DNA of 64,000 bases from Archivesica marissinica (GCA_014843695.1 CM026397.1:38203952-38267951); one strand, 5' to 3'; positions 26,720-39,329 are shown, counted from the first letter of the stretch. Translations and numbers: made by a program. The notes: generated by a model not told the origin, from the letters alone.

Positions 26720-29700
26720 GTAAGTTACTCTAACTGTACACGGTAAGTTACTCTACCTGTACATGGTAAGTTACTCTAACTGTACACGGTAAGTTACTCT
26801 AACTGTACATGGTAAGTTACTCTAACTGTACACGGTAAGCTACTCTAACTGTACATGGTAAGTTACTCTAACTGTACATGGTAAGTTACTCTAACTGTAC
26901 ACGGTAAGTTACTCTAACTGTACGTGGTAAGTTACTCTAACTGTACATGGTAAGTTACTCTAACTGTACACGGTAAGTTACTCTAACTGTACACGGTAAG
27001 TTACCCTAACTGTACACGGTAAGTTACTCTAACTGTACACGGTAAGTTACTCTAACTGTACACGGTAAGTTACTCTAACTGTACACGGTAAGTTACTCTA
27101 ACTGTACACGGTAAGTTACTCTAACTGTACACGGTAAGTTACTCTACATGTACATGGTAAGTTACTCTAACTGTACACGGTAAGTTACTCTACCTGTACA
27201 TGGTAAGTTACTCTAACTGTACACGGTAAGTTACTCTAACTGTACACGGTAAGTTACTCTAACTGTACACGGTAAGTTACTCTACCTGTACACGGTAAGT
27301 TACTCTAACTGTGCACGGTAAGTTACTCTAACTGTGCACGGTAAGTTACTCTAACTGTACACGGTAAGTTACTCTAACTGTACACGGTAAGTTACTCTAA
27401 CTGTGCACGGTAAGTTACTCTAACTGTACACGGTAAGTTACTCTAACTGTACACGGTAAGTTACCCTAACTGTACATGGTAAGTTACTCTAACTGTACAC
27501 GGTAAGTTACTCTAACTGTACACGGTAAGTTACTCTAACTGTACACGGTAAGTTACTCTAACTGTACACGGTAAGTTACTCTAACTGTACACGGTAAGTT
27601 ACTCTAACTGTACACGGTAAGTTACTCTAACTGTACACGGTAAGTTACTCTACCTGTACATGGTAAGTTACTCTAACTGTACACGGTAAGTTACTCTAAC
27701 TGTACATGGTAAGTTACTCTACCTGTACATGGTAAGTTACTCTAACTGTACACGGTAAGTTACTCTAACTGTACACGGTAAGTTACTCTAACTGTACACG
27801 GTAAGTTACTCTAACTGTACATGGTAAGTTACTCTACCTGTACATGGTAAGTTACTCTACCTGTACATGGTAAGTTACTCTAACTGTACACGGTAAGTTA
27901 CTCTAACTGTACATGGTAAGTTACTCTACCTGTACATGGTAAGTTACTCTAACTGTACACGGTAAGTTACTCTAACTGTACACGGTAAGTTACTCTAACT
28001 GTACACGGTAAGTTACTCTAACTGTACATGGTAAGTTACTCTACCTGTACATGGTAAGTTACTCTACCTGTACATGGTAAGTTACTCTAACTGTACACGG
28101 TAAGTTACTCTAACTGTACATGGTAAGTTACTCTACCTGTACATGGTAAGTTACTCTAACTGTACACGGTAAGTTACTCTAACTGTACACGGTAAGTTAC
28201 TCTAACTGTACACGGTAAGTTAGTTACTCTAACTGTACATGGTAAGTTACTCTAACTGTACACGGTAAGTTACTCTAACTGTACATGGTAAGTTACTCTA
28301 ACTGTACACGGTAAGTTACTCTAACTGTACACGGTAAGTTACTCTAATTGTACATGGTAAGTTACTCTAACTGTACACGGTAAGTTACTCTAACTGTACA
28401 CGGTAAGTTACTCTAACTGTACATGATAACTGTATATGGTAAGTTACTCTAACTGTACACGGTAAGTTACTCTAACTGTACATGATAACTGTATATGGTA
28501 AGTTACTCTAACTGTACACGGTAAGTTACTCTAACTGTACATGGTAAGTTACTCTAACTGTACACGGTAAGTTACTCTAACTGTACACGGTAAGATACTC
28601 TAACTGTACACGGTAAGTTACTCTAACTGTACATGGTAAGTTACTCTAACTGTACACGGTAAGTTACTCTAACTGTACATGGTAAGTTACTCTAACTGTA
28701 CACGGTAAGTTACTCTAACTGTACACGGTAAGTTACTCTAACTGTACACGGTAAGTTACTCTAACTGTACACGGTAAGTTACTCTAACTGTACACGGTAA
28801 GTTACTCTAACTGTACATGGTAAGTTACCCTAACTGTACACGGTAAGTTACCCTAACTGTACACGGTAAGTTACCCTAACTGTACATGGTAAGTTACCCT
28901 AACTGTACATGGTAAGATACCCTAACTGTACACGGTAAGTTACCCTAACTGTACACGGTAAGTTACTCTACCTGTACATGGTAAGTTACTCTAACTGTAC
29001 ATGGTAAGTTACTCTGACTGTATATGGTAAGTTACTCTGACTGTATATGGTAAGTTACTCTACCTGTGCACGGTAAGTTACTCTAACTGTACATGGTAAG
29101 TTACTCTAACTGTACATGGTAAGTTACTCTACCTGTATATGGTAAGTTACTCTAACTGTACATGGTAAGTTACCCTAACTGTACATGGTAAGTTACCCTA
29201 ACTGTACACGGTAAGTTACCCTAACTGTACACGGTAAGTTACTCTACCTGTACATGGTAAGTTACTCTAACTGTACATGGTAAGTTACTCTGATTGTATA
29301 TGGTAAGTTACTCTGACTGTATATGGTAAGTTACTCTACCTGTGCACGGTAAGTTACTCTAACTGTACATGGTAAGTTACTCTAACTGTACATGGTAAGT
29401 TACTCTGACTGTATATGGTAAGTTATTCTGACTGTATATGGTAAGTTAATCTACCTGTACATGGTAAGTTACTCTAACTGTACAAGGTAAGTTACTCTAC
29501 CTGTACATGGTAAGTTACCCTACCTGTACACGGTAAGTTACTCTAACTGTACACGGTAAGTTACCCTACCTGTACACGGTAAGCTACTCTACTTATACAT
29601 GGTAAGTTACTCTAACTGTACATGGTAAGTTACTCTACCAGTACATGGTATCTGTACATTGTAAATTACTCTAACTGTACATGGTAAGTTACCCTACCTG

Positions 29701-30655
29701 AGCATGGTAAGTTACTCTAACTGTACATGATAACTGTATATGGTAAGTTAGTCTACCTGTACATGGTAAGTTACTCTAACTGTGCACGGTAAGTTACTCC
29801 AACTGTACATGGTAAGTTACTCTAACTGTACATTGTAAGTTACCCTAACTGTACATTGTAAGTTACTCTAACTGTACATGGTAAGTTACCCTAACTGTAC
29901 ATTGTAAGTTACTATACCTGTACGTAGTAAGTTACTCTACCTGTACATGGTAAGTTACTCTACCTGTACATGGTAAGTTACTCTAACTGTACACGGTAAG
30001 TTACTCTAACTGTACATGGTAAGTTACCCTACCTGTGCATTGTAAGTTACTCTAACTGTACATGGTAAGTTACTCTAACTGTACATGGTAAGTTACCCTA
30101 CCTGTACATTGTAAGTTACTCTAACTGTACATGGTAAGTTACTCTAACTGTATATGGTAAGTTACTCTAACTGTATATGGTAAGTTACTCTAACTGTACA
30201 CGGTAAGTTACTCTAACTGTACACGGTAAATTACTCCACCTGTACATGGTAAGTTACTCTACCTGTACACGGTAAGTTATTCTACTTGTACATGGTAAGT
30301 TAGTCTACCTGTACATGGTAAGTTACTCTAACTGTACACGGTACGTTACTCTAACTGTACATGGTAACTGTACATGGTAAGTTAGTCTACCTGTACATGG
30401 TAAGTTACTCTACCAGTACATGGTATCTGTACATTGTAAGTTACTCTAACTGTATATGGTAAGTTACACTACCTGAGCATGGTAAGTTACTCTAACTGTA
30501 CATGGTAACTGTATATGGTAAGTTAGTCTACATGTACATGGTAAGTTACTCTAACTGTACATGGTAAATTACTCTGCCAGTACATGGTAACTGTGCACGG
30601 TAAGTTACCCTACCTGAGCATGGTAAGTTACGCTAACTGTGCATGGTTAGTTAAT
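26716..30655. repeat. 23-bp minisatellite made of the exon 3 / 5' splice-site junction (about 170 copies)
   Basis: The unit reads CTAACTGTACACGGTAAGTT plus ACT. It is the last bases of Ig exon 3 (ATTCTAACTGTACACG) joined to its own donor GTAAGT. The array begins at the exon end with no intervening sequence. Copies vary mainly at CACGG versus CATGG and AACTG versus ACCTG; later copies are more degenerate (CATTGTAAG, GAGCATGG). Read from exon 3, the frame closes at TAA in the first unit. Confidence 0.97.
26720..26725 (+). promoter_or_regulatory. 5' splice site of Ig exon 3
   Basis: CACG|GTAAGT, a strong match to the donor consensus from -1 to +6. It is the first of well over 100 near-identical donor-like sites spaced 23 bp apart. 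Confidence 0.75.
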
Positions 30656-30894
30656 GACAAATAATGTACGAAAGTCTGTCCCACCTAATATATAAACCTC
30701 AGATAGTTTAATAATATTTTATTGCATTCTTTATAGTCAATGTACAATACAACTGAAATGTACACACATGTTACGGAGGAATTAAATAAGATATATTGTA
30801 CACACATTATCAGTACATATATGGAGAAGCAAAGGGTTGGGCCACAAGTTTAAACAACATTAGTTTCGGCGCGCTCCAAAATACTAGACTGTAC
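30656..30894. other. Spacer between the donor array and the LINE fragment
   Basis: AT-rich. On the minus strand it contains AATAAAATATTATT (complement of about 30709-30723), possibly the 3' tail of the adjacent LINE. Confidence 0.4.
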
Positions 30895-30989
30895 TTAACA
30901 AATAGACTGAATATAGTATAAGAGCATTGCAATTAAGATACTAATTACGGGGGATAATAATGGATATGAAAGAAAGTGCAAAAATCTGA

Positions 30990-31534
30990 AAAACATTAGG
31001 AAATGTAATACGCAAAGTTCTACTACACAATCGATGCATATTCTAAAATGGGTCGAAGATAAGAAATGTATATCTGGCATTGCGTTTTAATTTAAAGTTT
31101 AACATTCTCATTGATCCTATTAATGTTCTTGAAGCATACTTAGAAATGTTTGATATATGCTTGTGCCACGTACCGCCCTCACTAAGTGTAATTCCGAGAC
31201 GTTTGTGATGATTTACGAAACCTAACTTCATGTTCTCAAACAATAAAACTGGACGATAAACATCACATAGTGATAGAAACATGACTTCTGTTTTTGTTGG
31301 ATTAAATTTTACTAGCAATTGTTTAGACCATTTTGATAATATGTTTAGATCATGAGTCAGTGTATCTTCAATAACATTTGTATCGTTGGAAGTCATTGCT
31401 AATGAACTATCATCAGCAAATAATCTTGTTAGACTGAATAAAGATTCAGCAATGTCATTGACATGTATTAAAAATAGTAAGGGTCCCAAGACCGAACCTT
31501 GTGGAACTCCAGCATTAGGTTTTAAGAGAGTCAT
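30990..31534 (-). pseudogene. Non-LTR retrotransposon reverse transcriptase fragment (broken)
   Basis: The minus-strand frame 31534-31043 carries GVPQGSVLGPLLFLIHVND (RT block 4), LFADDSSLA (the catalytic F-A-D-D block 5), then LVKFNPTKTEVM and HKRLGITLSEGGTWHKHI (downstream thumb-proximal blocks), in order. After NFKLKRNA the frame shifts: YISYLRPILEYASIV, the expected next motif, is in another frame and meets two adjacent stops. Nothing N-terminal to block 4 is present and the C-terminus is lost. The family is Jockey/CR1-like by motif style. Dead copy. Confidence 0.85.
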
Positions 31535-31862
31535 TTATTCTTACTAATTTATAATGAAATAATGTCACACGATCATTATCTCCAGCGCTATCTTTCATTT
31601 TTTGGATCGGGTGATCATAATTCAACTTTGTTTCATTATCCCCATTGCCTCGAAATAGTGTATTTTGGTATCGGCCATATTCTCGCGCTAAATTCCATGT
31701 GGCGCTTATATATGAAAGAACGTCACATATTTCAGAGTAATTAGCTTGAGTTAATAACGTTACATACTATGTCACAGGGTTCACAACCTCGAGTTCCGTA
31801 TATATATTTACTTAACAGCACGTGTAATATAGGGCGAGAGGTGGCCATTTATAAACACATTA
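31535..31862. other. Spacer before the second 44-bp array
   Basis: No gene or known repeat; unique-looking left flank of the array. Confidence 0.5.
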
Positions 31863-34800
31863 TTGCATACATGTGTATTATACAGAGGATAATGTATGCA
31901 AAGCACATCATTGCATGTGTATTATACAGAGGATAACCTATGCAAGGCACATCATTGCATGTGTATTATACAGAGGATAACCTATTCAAGGCTCACCATT
32001 GCATATGTATTATACAGAGGATAACCTATTCAAGGCACATCATTGCATGTGTATTATACAGAGGATAACCTATGCAAGGCTCATCATTGCATGTGTATTA
32101 TACAGAGGATAACCTATGCAAGGCACATCAATGCATGTGCATTATACAGAGGATAACCTATTCAATGCATATCATTGCATGTGTATTATACAGAGGATAA
32201 CCTATTCAATGCATATCATTGCATGTGTATTATACAGAGGATAACCTATTCAAGGCACATAATTGCATGTGTATTATACAGAGGATAACCTATGCAAGGC
32301 ACATCATTGCATGTGTACTATAGAGAGGATAACCTATTCAAGGCTCATCATTGCATGTGTATTATAAAGAGGATAACCTATGCAAGGCACATCATTGCAT
32401 GTGTATTATACAGAGGATAACCTATGCAAGGCACATCATTGCATGTGTAGTATACAGAGGATAACCTATTCAAGGCACATCATTGCATGTGTATTATACA
32501 GAGGATAACCTATGCAAGGCACATCATTGCATGTGTATTATACAGAGGATAACCTATGCAAGGCACATCATTGCATGTGTATTATACAGAGGATAACCTA
32601 TGCAAGGCACATCATTGCATGTGTATTATACAGAGGATAACCTTTGCAAGGCACATCATTGCATGTGTATTATATAGGGGATAACCCATGCAAGGCACAT
32701 CATTGCATGTGTATTATACAGAGGATAACCTATGCAAGGCACATCATTGCATGTGTATTATACAGAGGATAACCTATGCAAGGCACATCATTGCATGTGT
32801 ATTATACAGAGGATAACCTATGCAAGGCACATCATTGCATGTGTATTATACAGAGGATAACCTATGCAAGGCACATCATTGCATGTGTATTATACAGAGG
32901 ATAACCTATGCAAGGCACATCATTGCATGTGTATTATACAGGGGATAACCCATGCAAGGCACATCATTGCATGTGTATTATACAGAGAATAACCTATGCA
33001 AGGCACATCATTGCATGTGTATTATACAGAGGATAACCTATGCAAGGCACATCATTGCATGTGTATTATACAGAGGATAACCTATGCAAGGCACATCATT
33101 GCATGTGTATTATACAGAGGATAACCTATGCAAGGCACATCATTGCATGTGTATTATACAGAGGATAACCTATGCAAGGCACATCATTACATGTGTATTA
33201 TACAGAGGATAACCTATGCAAGGCACATCATTGCATGTGTATTATACAGGGGATAACCCATGCAAGGCACATCATTGCATGTGTATTATACAGAGAATAA
33301 CCTATGCAAGGCACATCATTGCATGTGTATTATACAGAGGATAACCTATGCAAGGCACATAATTGCATGTGTATTATACAGAGGATAACCTATGCAAGGC
33401 ACATCATTGCATGAGTACTATACAGAGGATAACCTATTCAAGGCTCATAATTGCATGTGTATTATAAAGAGGATAACCTATGCAAGGCACATCATTGCAT
33501 GTGTAGTATACAGAGGATAACCTATTCAAGGCACATCATTGCATGTGTATTATACAGAGGATAACCTATGCAAGGCACATATTGCATGTGTATTATACAG
33601 AGGATAACATATGCAAGGCACATCATTGCATGTGTATTATACAGAGGATAACCTATTCAAGGCACATCATTGCATGTGTATTATACAGAGGATAACCTAT
33701 GCAAGGCACATCATTGCATGTGTATTATACAGAGGATAACCTATGCAAGGCACATCATTTCATGTGTATTATACAGATGATAACCTATGCAAGGCACATC
33801 ATTGCATGTGTAGTATACAGAGGATAAACTATTCAAGGCACATCATTGCATGTGTATTATACAGAGGATAACCTATTCAAGGCACATCATTGCATGTGTA
33901 TTATACAGCGTATAACCTATGCAAGGCACATCATTGCATGTGTATTATACAGAGGATAACCTATGCAAGGCACATCATTGCATGTGTATTATACACAGGA
34001 TAACCTATGCAAGGCATATCATTGCATGTGTAGTATACAGAGGATAACCTATGCAAGGCACATCATTGTATGTGTATTATACAGAGGATAACCTATGCAA
34101 GGCACATCATTGCATGTGTATTATACAGAGGATAACCTATGCAAGGCACATCATTGCATGTGTATTATACAGAGGATAACCTATGCAAGGCACATCATTG
34201 CATGTGTATTATACAGAGGATAACCTATGCAAGGCACATCATTGCATGTGTATTATACAGAGGATAACCTATGCAAGGCACATCATTGCATGTGTATTAT
34301 ACAGAGGATAACCTATTCAAGGCACATCATTGCATGTGTATTATACAGAGGATAACCTATGCAAGGCACATCATTGCATGTGTATTATACAGAGGATAAC
34401 CTATGCAAGGCACATCATTGCATGTGTATTATACAGATGATAACCTATGCAAGGCACATCATTGCATGTGTAGTATACAGAGGATAAACTATTCAAGGCA
34501 CATCATTGCATGTGTATTATACAGAGGATAACCTATTCAAGGCACATCATTGCATGTGTATTATACAGCGTATAACATATGCAAGGCACATCATTGCATG
34601 TGTATTATACAGAGGATAACCTATGCAAGGCACATCATTGCATGTGTATTATACAGAGGATAACCTATGCAAGGCACATCATTGCATGTGTATTATACAG
34701 GGATAACCCATGCAAGGCACATCATTGCATGTGTATTATACAGAGGATAACCTATGCAAGGCACATCATTGCATGTGTATTATACAGAAGATAACCTATG

Positions 34801-35323
34801 CAAGGCACATCATTGCATGTGTATTATACAGAGGATAACCTATGCAAGGCACATCATTGCATGTGTAGTATACAGAGGATAACCTATGCAAGGCACATCA
34901 TTGCATGTGTATTATACAGAGGATAACCTATTCAAGGCACATCATTGCATGTGTATTATACAGAGGATAACCCATGCAAGGCACATCATTGCATGTGTAT
35001 TATACAGAGGATAACCTATGCAAAGCACATCATTGCATGTGTATTATACAGAGGATAACCTATGCAAGGCACATCATTGCATGTGTATTATACAGAGGAT
35101 AACCTATGCAAGGCACATCATTGCATGTGTATTATACAGAGGATAACCTATGCAAGACACATCATTGCATGTGTATTATACAGAGGATAACCTATGCAAG
35201 GCACATCATTGTATGTGTATTATACAGAGGATAACCTATGCAAGGCACATCATTGCATGTGTATTATACAGAGGATAACCTATGCAAGGCACATCATTGC
35301 ATGTGTATTATACAGAGGATAAC
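31863..35323. repeat. 44-bp minisatellite, second block (about 79 copies)
   Basis: Same unit as 1-13254, with the same rare variants in the same order. Sequence around 31900-32570 parallels about 3360-3990 (CTCACCATTGCATATG, then TTCAATGCATATCATTG), and about 33190-34580 parallels about 430-1820. It has a true left boundary in unique sequence at 31863 and stops at an N gap. Confidence 0.97.
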
Positions 35324-36323
35324 NNNNNNNNNNNNNNNNNNNNNNNNNNNNNNNNNNNNNNNNNNNNNNNNNNNNNNNNNNNNNNNNNNNNNNNNNNNNN
35401 NNNNNNNNNNNNNNNNNNNNNNNNNNNNNNNNNNNNNNNNNNNNNNNNNNNNNNNNNNNNNNNNNNNNNNNNNNNNNNNNNNNNNNNNNNNNNNNNNNNN
35501 NNNNNNNNNNNNNNNNNNNNNNNNNNNNNNNNNNNNNNNNNNNNNNNNNNNNNNNNNNNNNNNNNNNNNNNNNNNNNNNNNNNNNNNNNNNNNNNNNNNN
35601 NNNNNNNNNNNNNNNNNNNNNNNNNNNNNNNNNNNNNNNNNNNNNNNNNNNNNNNNNNNNNNNNNNNNNNNNNNNNNNNNNNNNNNNNNNNNNNNNNNNN
35701 NNNNNNNNNNNNNNNNNNNNNNNNNNNNNNNNNNNNNNNNNNNNNNNNNNNNNNNNNNNNNNNNNNNNNNNNNNNNNNNNNNNNNNNNNNNNNNNNNNNN
35801 NNNNNNNNNNNNNNNNNNNNNNNNNNNNNNNNNNNNNNNNNNNNNNNNNNNNNNNNNNNNNNNNNNNNNNNNNNNNNNNNNNNNNNNNNNNNNNNNNNNN
35901 NNNNNNNNNNNNNNNNNNNNNNNNNNNNNNNNNNNNNNNNNNNNNNNNNNNNNNNNNNNNNNNNNNNNNNNNNNNNNNNNNNNNNNNNNNNNNNNNNNNN
36001 NNNNNNNNNNNNNNNNNNNNNNNNNNNNNNNNNNNNNNNNNNNNNNNNNNNNNNNNNNNNNNNNNNNNNNNNNNNNNNNNNNNNNNNNNNNNNNNNNNNN
36101 NNNNNNNNNNNNNNNNNNNNNNNNNNNNNNNNNNNNNNNNNNNNNNNNNNNNNNNNNNNNNNNNNNNNNNNNNNNNNNNNNNNNNNNNNNNNNNNNNNNN
36201 NNNNNNNNNNNNNNNNNNNNNNNNNNNNNNNNNNNNNNNNNNNNNNNNNNNNNNNNNNNNNNNNNNNNNNNNNNNNNNNNNNNNNNNNNNNNNNNNNNNN
36301 NNNNNNNNNNNNNNNNNNNNNNN
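35324..36323. other. Assembly gap, 1000 N
   Basis: Placeholder gap with the 44-bp array on its left and the middle of a LINE ORF on its right. Exons of the Ig and/or kinase gene could be hidden here. Confidence 0.99.
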
Positions 36324-37052
36324 CTGTCCCTCGATGCTGAGATCAATGCACGCATTGGGAAAGCAGCCACCGTCATGTCAAAACTCACCAAGAGAGTCTG
36401 GGAGAACAGAAACCTAACGCTGAACACCAAGTTGAAGGTCTACCAGGCCTGCATACTCAGCACGCTCCTCTACGGCAGTGAGTCATGGATGACATATGCC
36501 AGACAAGAGACAAAGCTGAACTCATACCATATGAGGTGCCTTCACAGGATCTTGGGAATCACTTGGGAAGATAGGGTCACCAATACAGAGGTCCTCAGCA
36601 GAGCGAGTTCAACAACCATCTATGCAATGCTCAGTGAACGCCGCCTGCGCTGGCTAGGTCATGTCCGACGCATGGATAAAGGACGCATCCCCAAAGATCT
36701 ACTGTACGGTCAACTTGAACAAGGATCACGCCCAACTGGTCCTCCCCACCTAAGATACAGGGACGCTTGTAAGAGGGACCTGCGTTCAGCGCAAATCAAC
36801 ATAGAGTCTTGGGAGGACACAGCATCAAACCGGTCATCATGGAGACACGTTGTGAAAGCTGGGGTCAGAGGAGCCGAGGCTGAGCGAACTCGGCTTCGTG
36901 AGCAGAAACGACAGAAGCGAAAGGCATCAACCAAACTGGATGACTCGATCTTCACCTGCGATGACTGCAACAGAGACTGCCACTCAAGAATAGGCCTACT
37001 CAGTCACCGCAGAAGATGTTCCTCAACAAGAGCGCAATCCATCGTCTCATAA
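36324..37052 (+). mobile_element. Non-LTR retrotransposon ORF2, C-terminal part (5' cut by gap)
   Basis: An open frame of about 242 codons from the gap edge to TAA at 37050. It reads through ARIGKAATVMSKLTKRVW, LKVYQACILSTLLYGSESW, RRLRWLGHVRRMDKGRIPK and RPTGPPHLRYRDACKRDL, the post-RT region of a widespread class of animal LINE (RTE-like by style). It ends with a zinc-finger-like C-x2-C-x12-H-x3-C (36955-37020). GATGATGAT follows the stop at 37066, a short 3' repeat as in RTE-type tails. No stop or frameshift interrupts the visible part, so the copy looks young. The RT core and endonuclease would lie in or beyond the gap. Confidence 0.88.
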
Positions 37053-37196
37053 GACGGACGGAGGCTGATGATGATATCTTTACATATAATGTATTGTAAA
37101 AACAAAAAAACAGCTATGTACTTATGTCTGAAAAATCCTTGCAACAATAGAATGAATGTAAAAATACAGGTTCATGCACTTTATATATAACAGACA

Positions 37197-37432
37197 TACA
37201 GTCAAACCTGACTTAAGCAGCCAGCCAAGTGAATCACAGAAAGTGGCTGCTTAGCACAGGTGGCTGCTTAATAGAGATCAAATGTATAATAAAACAAGAT
37301 CATGGGAATCTGGGAACTGGCTGCTAAGTACAGGTTGGCTGCTTAATACAGGTTGGCTGCTTAATACAGGTTGGCTGCTTAATACAGGTTGGCTGCTTAA
37401 TACAGGTGACCACTAACACAGGCTAATTAGTA
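37197..37432. mobile_element. MITE (CAGTCAAACCTG family) with internal 19-bp repeats
   Basis: Starts TACAGTCAAACCTGACTTAA; the right end (CACTAACACAGG...TATA) is a degraded inverted copy. The interior (AAGCAGCCAGCCAAG, then GAAAGTGGCTGCTTAGCACA) matches the copy at 44106-44286. Positions about 37330-37405 hold roughly four tandem copies of GGTTGGCTGCTTAATACAG, a young minisatellite inside the element. Confidence 0.75.
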
Positions 37433-37584
37433 TATTTATTTTAGCTGTAAGCATTTACTCCCAAAAACTATACAAATATCCAGCGAAATTTATTATATTA
37501 TTAGCAGCGATTTCTAGTATATATTCAATCCAACCCCCATGTCTAAAACGAATTGAACAATTCTAGAATTCTGTTCAATTACAG

Positions 37585-37726
37585 ATTCCTTGAGAAGTTC
37601 CTTGGTGAAGTGCAGTCTAAAATATTATCAAGAATAAACAATGCAAAGAAATCGGAGGATGAAAAGAATAAACTATATGAAGATGTCGTAGGAAGATTGA
37701 ACAAGCTGAATATGGACTCTGACAGG
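37585..37726 (+). CDS. DSTYK-like kinase gene, first visible exon (a)
   Basis: Acceptor AATTACAG, donor GACAGG|GTAAAG. One base completes an upstream codon (phase 2), then 47 codons, ending in phase 0. The product is charged and helical (FLEKFLGEVQSKILSRIN, then AKKSEDEKNKLYEDVVGRL), likely an alpha-helical bundle or coiled coil. It joins in frame to exon b. At least one earlier exon must exist, since there is no start codon in the exon and the phase demands it. An alternative acceptor at 37567 would add 18 bases in the same phase. The exon is real by phase agreement; its exact 5' edge is less sure. Confidence 0.7.
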
Positions 37727-37959
37727 GTAAAGCTTGTTGGTTTCGTTCTATCTCGATCATCAGTTTGAGAACAATGAGGGTTTAATTGTACGCGCCCTGG
37801 CAATTTGTCCTAAAAATAAGAGTTCGCTTAGCCTTAATGGTTCATATTTGGGATATGAGTGTATTGTCTTGTGTACAACCACTGACTTCTACACGAATTG
37901 TGAACATTGTTGATTGCAAAACTTCATTGTGTTGTATTATGAATGTACGTAGATAAAGG

Positions 37960-38188
37960 ACGACATTGGAATACTCGTCTCCCCTTTGGGATTCGATGAG
38001 ATGTTTGTTTAAGCATCTCATTAATAATCTGTGCTCATTACGAGTGTGCCCCTAGGCAAGGTATTTAAGTTACACATTGCCCCTTCTCTCTTCCTCATGG
38101 CCATGGATTCCATCAGGAATGAGATCTCGGGAGTGATTAATATAAGTTGTAGGAAGTTGTTTCGCAATCGAGATCAAATAAAACATTT
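37960..38188 (+). mobile_element. SINE remnant in kinase intron a-b
   Basis: Contains GGCAAGGTATTTAAG and a 3' tail GGGAGTGATTAATATAAG, then GTTTCGCAATCGAGATCAAATAAA, the same tail as the SINE at 50376-50535. The tRNA-like head is not clear. Confidence 0.6.
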
Positions 38189-38290
38189 AAACTAGCTTGC
38201 TGCCATCTGACAAATATTATTTGTATCAGCATAATAATCATATAAATAGTAAACACATGTACATCTTTCTTTCAATTCTTTCTAATTCAG

Positions 38291-38649
38291 GTGCAAGATG
38301 AACTCTTGAAAACTGCTAACAGTGAATGTCAAATGATGGTGAATAAACTGTATGATTTTCTGCATACTGATGAGGTCAAACAACGTCTGCTGTCTTGGCG
38401 AATAGATGATGCTCCAGATATTGATGAGGAAGGCGTGTTTAAGGTCACTAAGTTTAAAGGTGACACTATTATCACAGCGAGAATCATGTCAATGATAAAA
38501 GTGGGAAGAAGAAAACAGTATTGTCAAAAATGCATATAAAAGGTTAACGGAGATGTTTAAGAGAGAATGCCAGATCATTACGAAGGACTACATAGATGTA
38601 AACGGTATACTCGAAGGATTATCAAATGAAGACTTGCTTTCGGCTTTTG
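38291..38649 (+). CDS. DSTYK-like kinase gene, exon b (with frameshift)
   Basis: Acceptor TCTAATTCAG, donor TTTTG|GTATGC. The first part reads VQDELLKTANSECQMMVNKL up to IITARIMSMIK, then meets a stop at 38537. The downstream frame reads WEEENSIVKNAYKRL and later KDYIDVNGILEGLSNEDLL, with the phase 1 needed by exon c. One surplus A in the run 38497-38500 accounts for the switch: without it the exon is open and its phases fit both neighbours. This is either a homopolymer error or a true lesion. The content is helical and charged, like the stalk-like region that precedes some GTPase or kinase domains. Confidence 0.72.
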
Positions 38650-39069
38650 GTATGCATGTTCATCTTAAGTTGCAAATATTCATGTGTATTGTAAACTGAT
38701 TTGTTTTACATATCCTTGATATGCAGTGTGGTCCTTTTGACTCCTGTGTCGCGGAAAGACAGAATGCATAGAATGAGCTATACAAGTATATCAATTGAAG
38801 TCGAATTGCACTAGGTGGCTTGCACAAATAACCATTAGTCCATTATGTGGCATTCACCCCGCCCGCTACATTTAGGAACAGGCGTTGATATATTTTGCCT
38901 GGTCAGTCATATAAATATATTTTAATACCGAGATCATTAATTGGGCCGTATTGAGTTACTGATAATATCATTTTGCCAGAAGTAAATTAGTGAAACATTG
39001 ACAGACTGGAACCCAGGTTAACATACATTAGGTGAAAGGTCACTAACATATCTAGTGTCATTTGTTATG
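38650..39069. other. Kinase intron b-c, 5' part
   Basis: No exon or array recognised before the SINE. Confidence 0.5.
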
Positions 39070-39265
39070 TATGTGTGTGTGTTCCTTTAATGTCAAACTT
39101 TTCCTGGGCAGGCTTAGCCGACCTAAGCGATTAACCAATACTAAGAAATGTGTGTGAGGTGCCTTGCTCAATGACACTACATACGTGGCCTGACCGAGTA
39201 TCTAACCAGGGACCTTTCGATTACTAATCCGACGCTCTACCACTGGATCACGGACGCCACACATG
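39070..39265 (-). mobile_element. tRNA-derived SINE (family 1), minus strand
   Basis: Matches the copies at 14255 and 15265: TGTCAAACTTTTCCTGGGC, GAGGTGCCTTGCTCAATGAC, and at the right the tRNA-like head (minus strand TGGATCCAGTGGTAG, GGTTAGATACTCGG; the B box is decayed). A TGTATGTGTGTGTG simple tail precedes it at 39067. It lies 65 bp before kinase exon c. Confidence 0.85.
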
Positions 39266-39329
39266 TTATAGTATGATATGTATGATTCATAACACACGAC
39301 AGTAATATAAATCATGTATCTCATTAAAG

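Noticed and set aside
26720..30655. Telomere- or centromere-type satellite
   Set aside because: The unit is explained by the adjacent exon/intron junction and has no telomeric motif.
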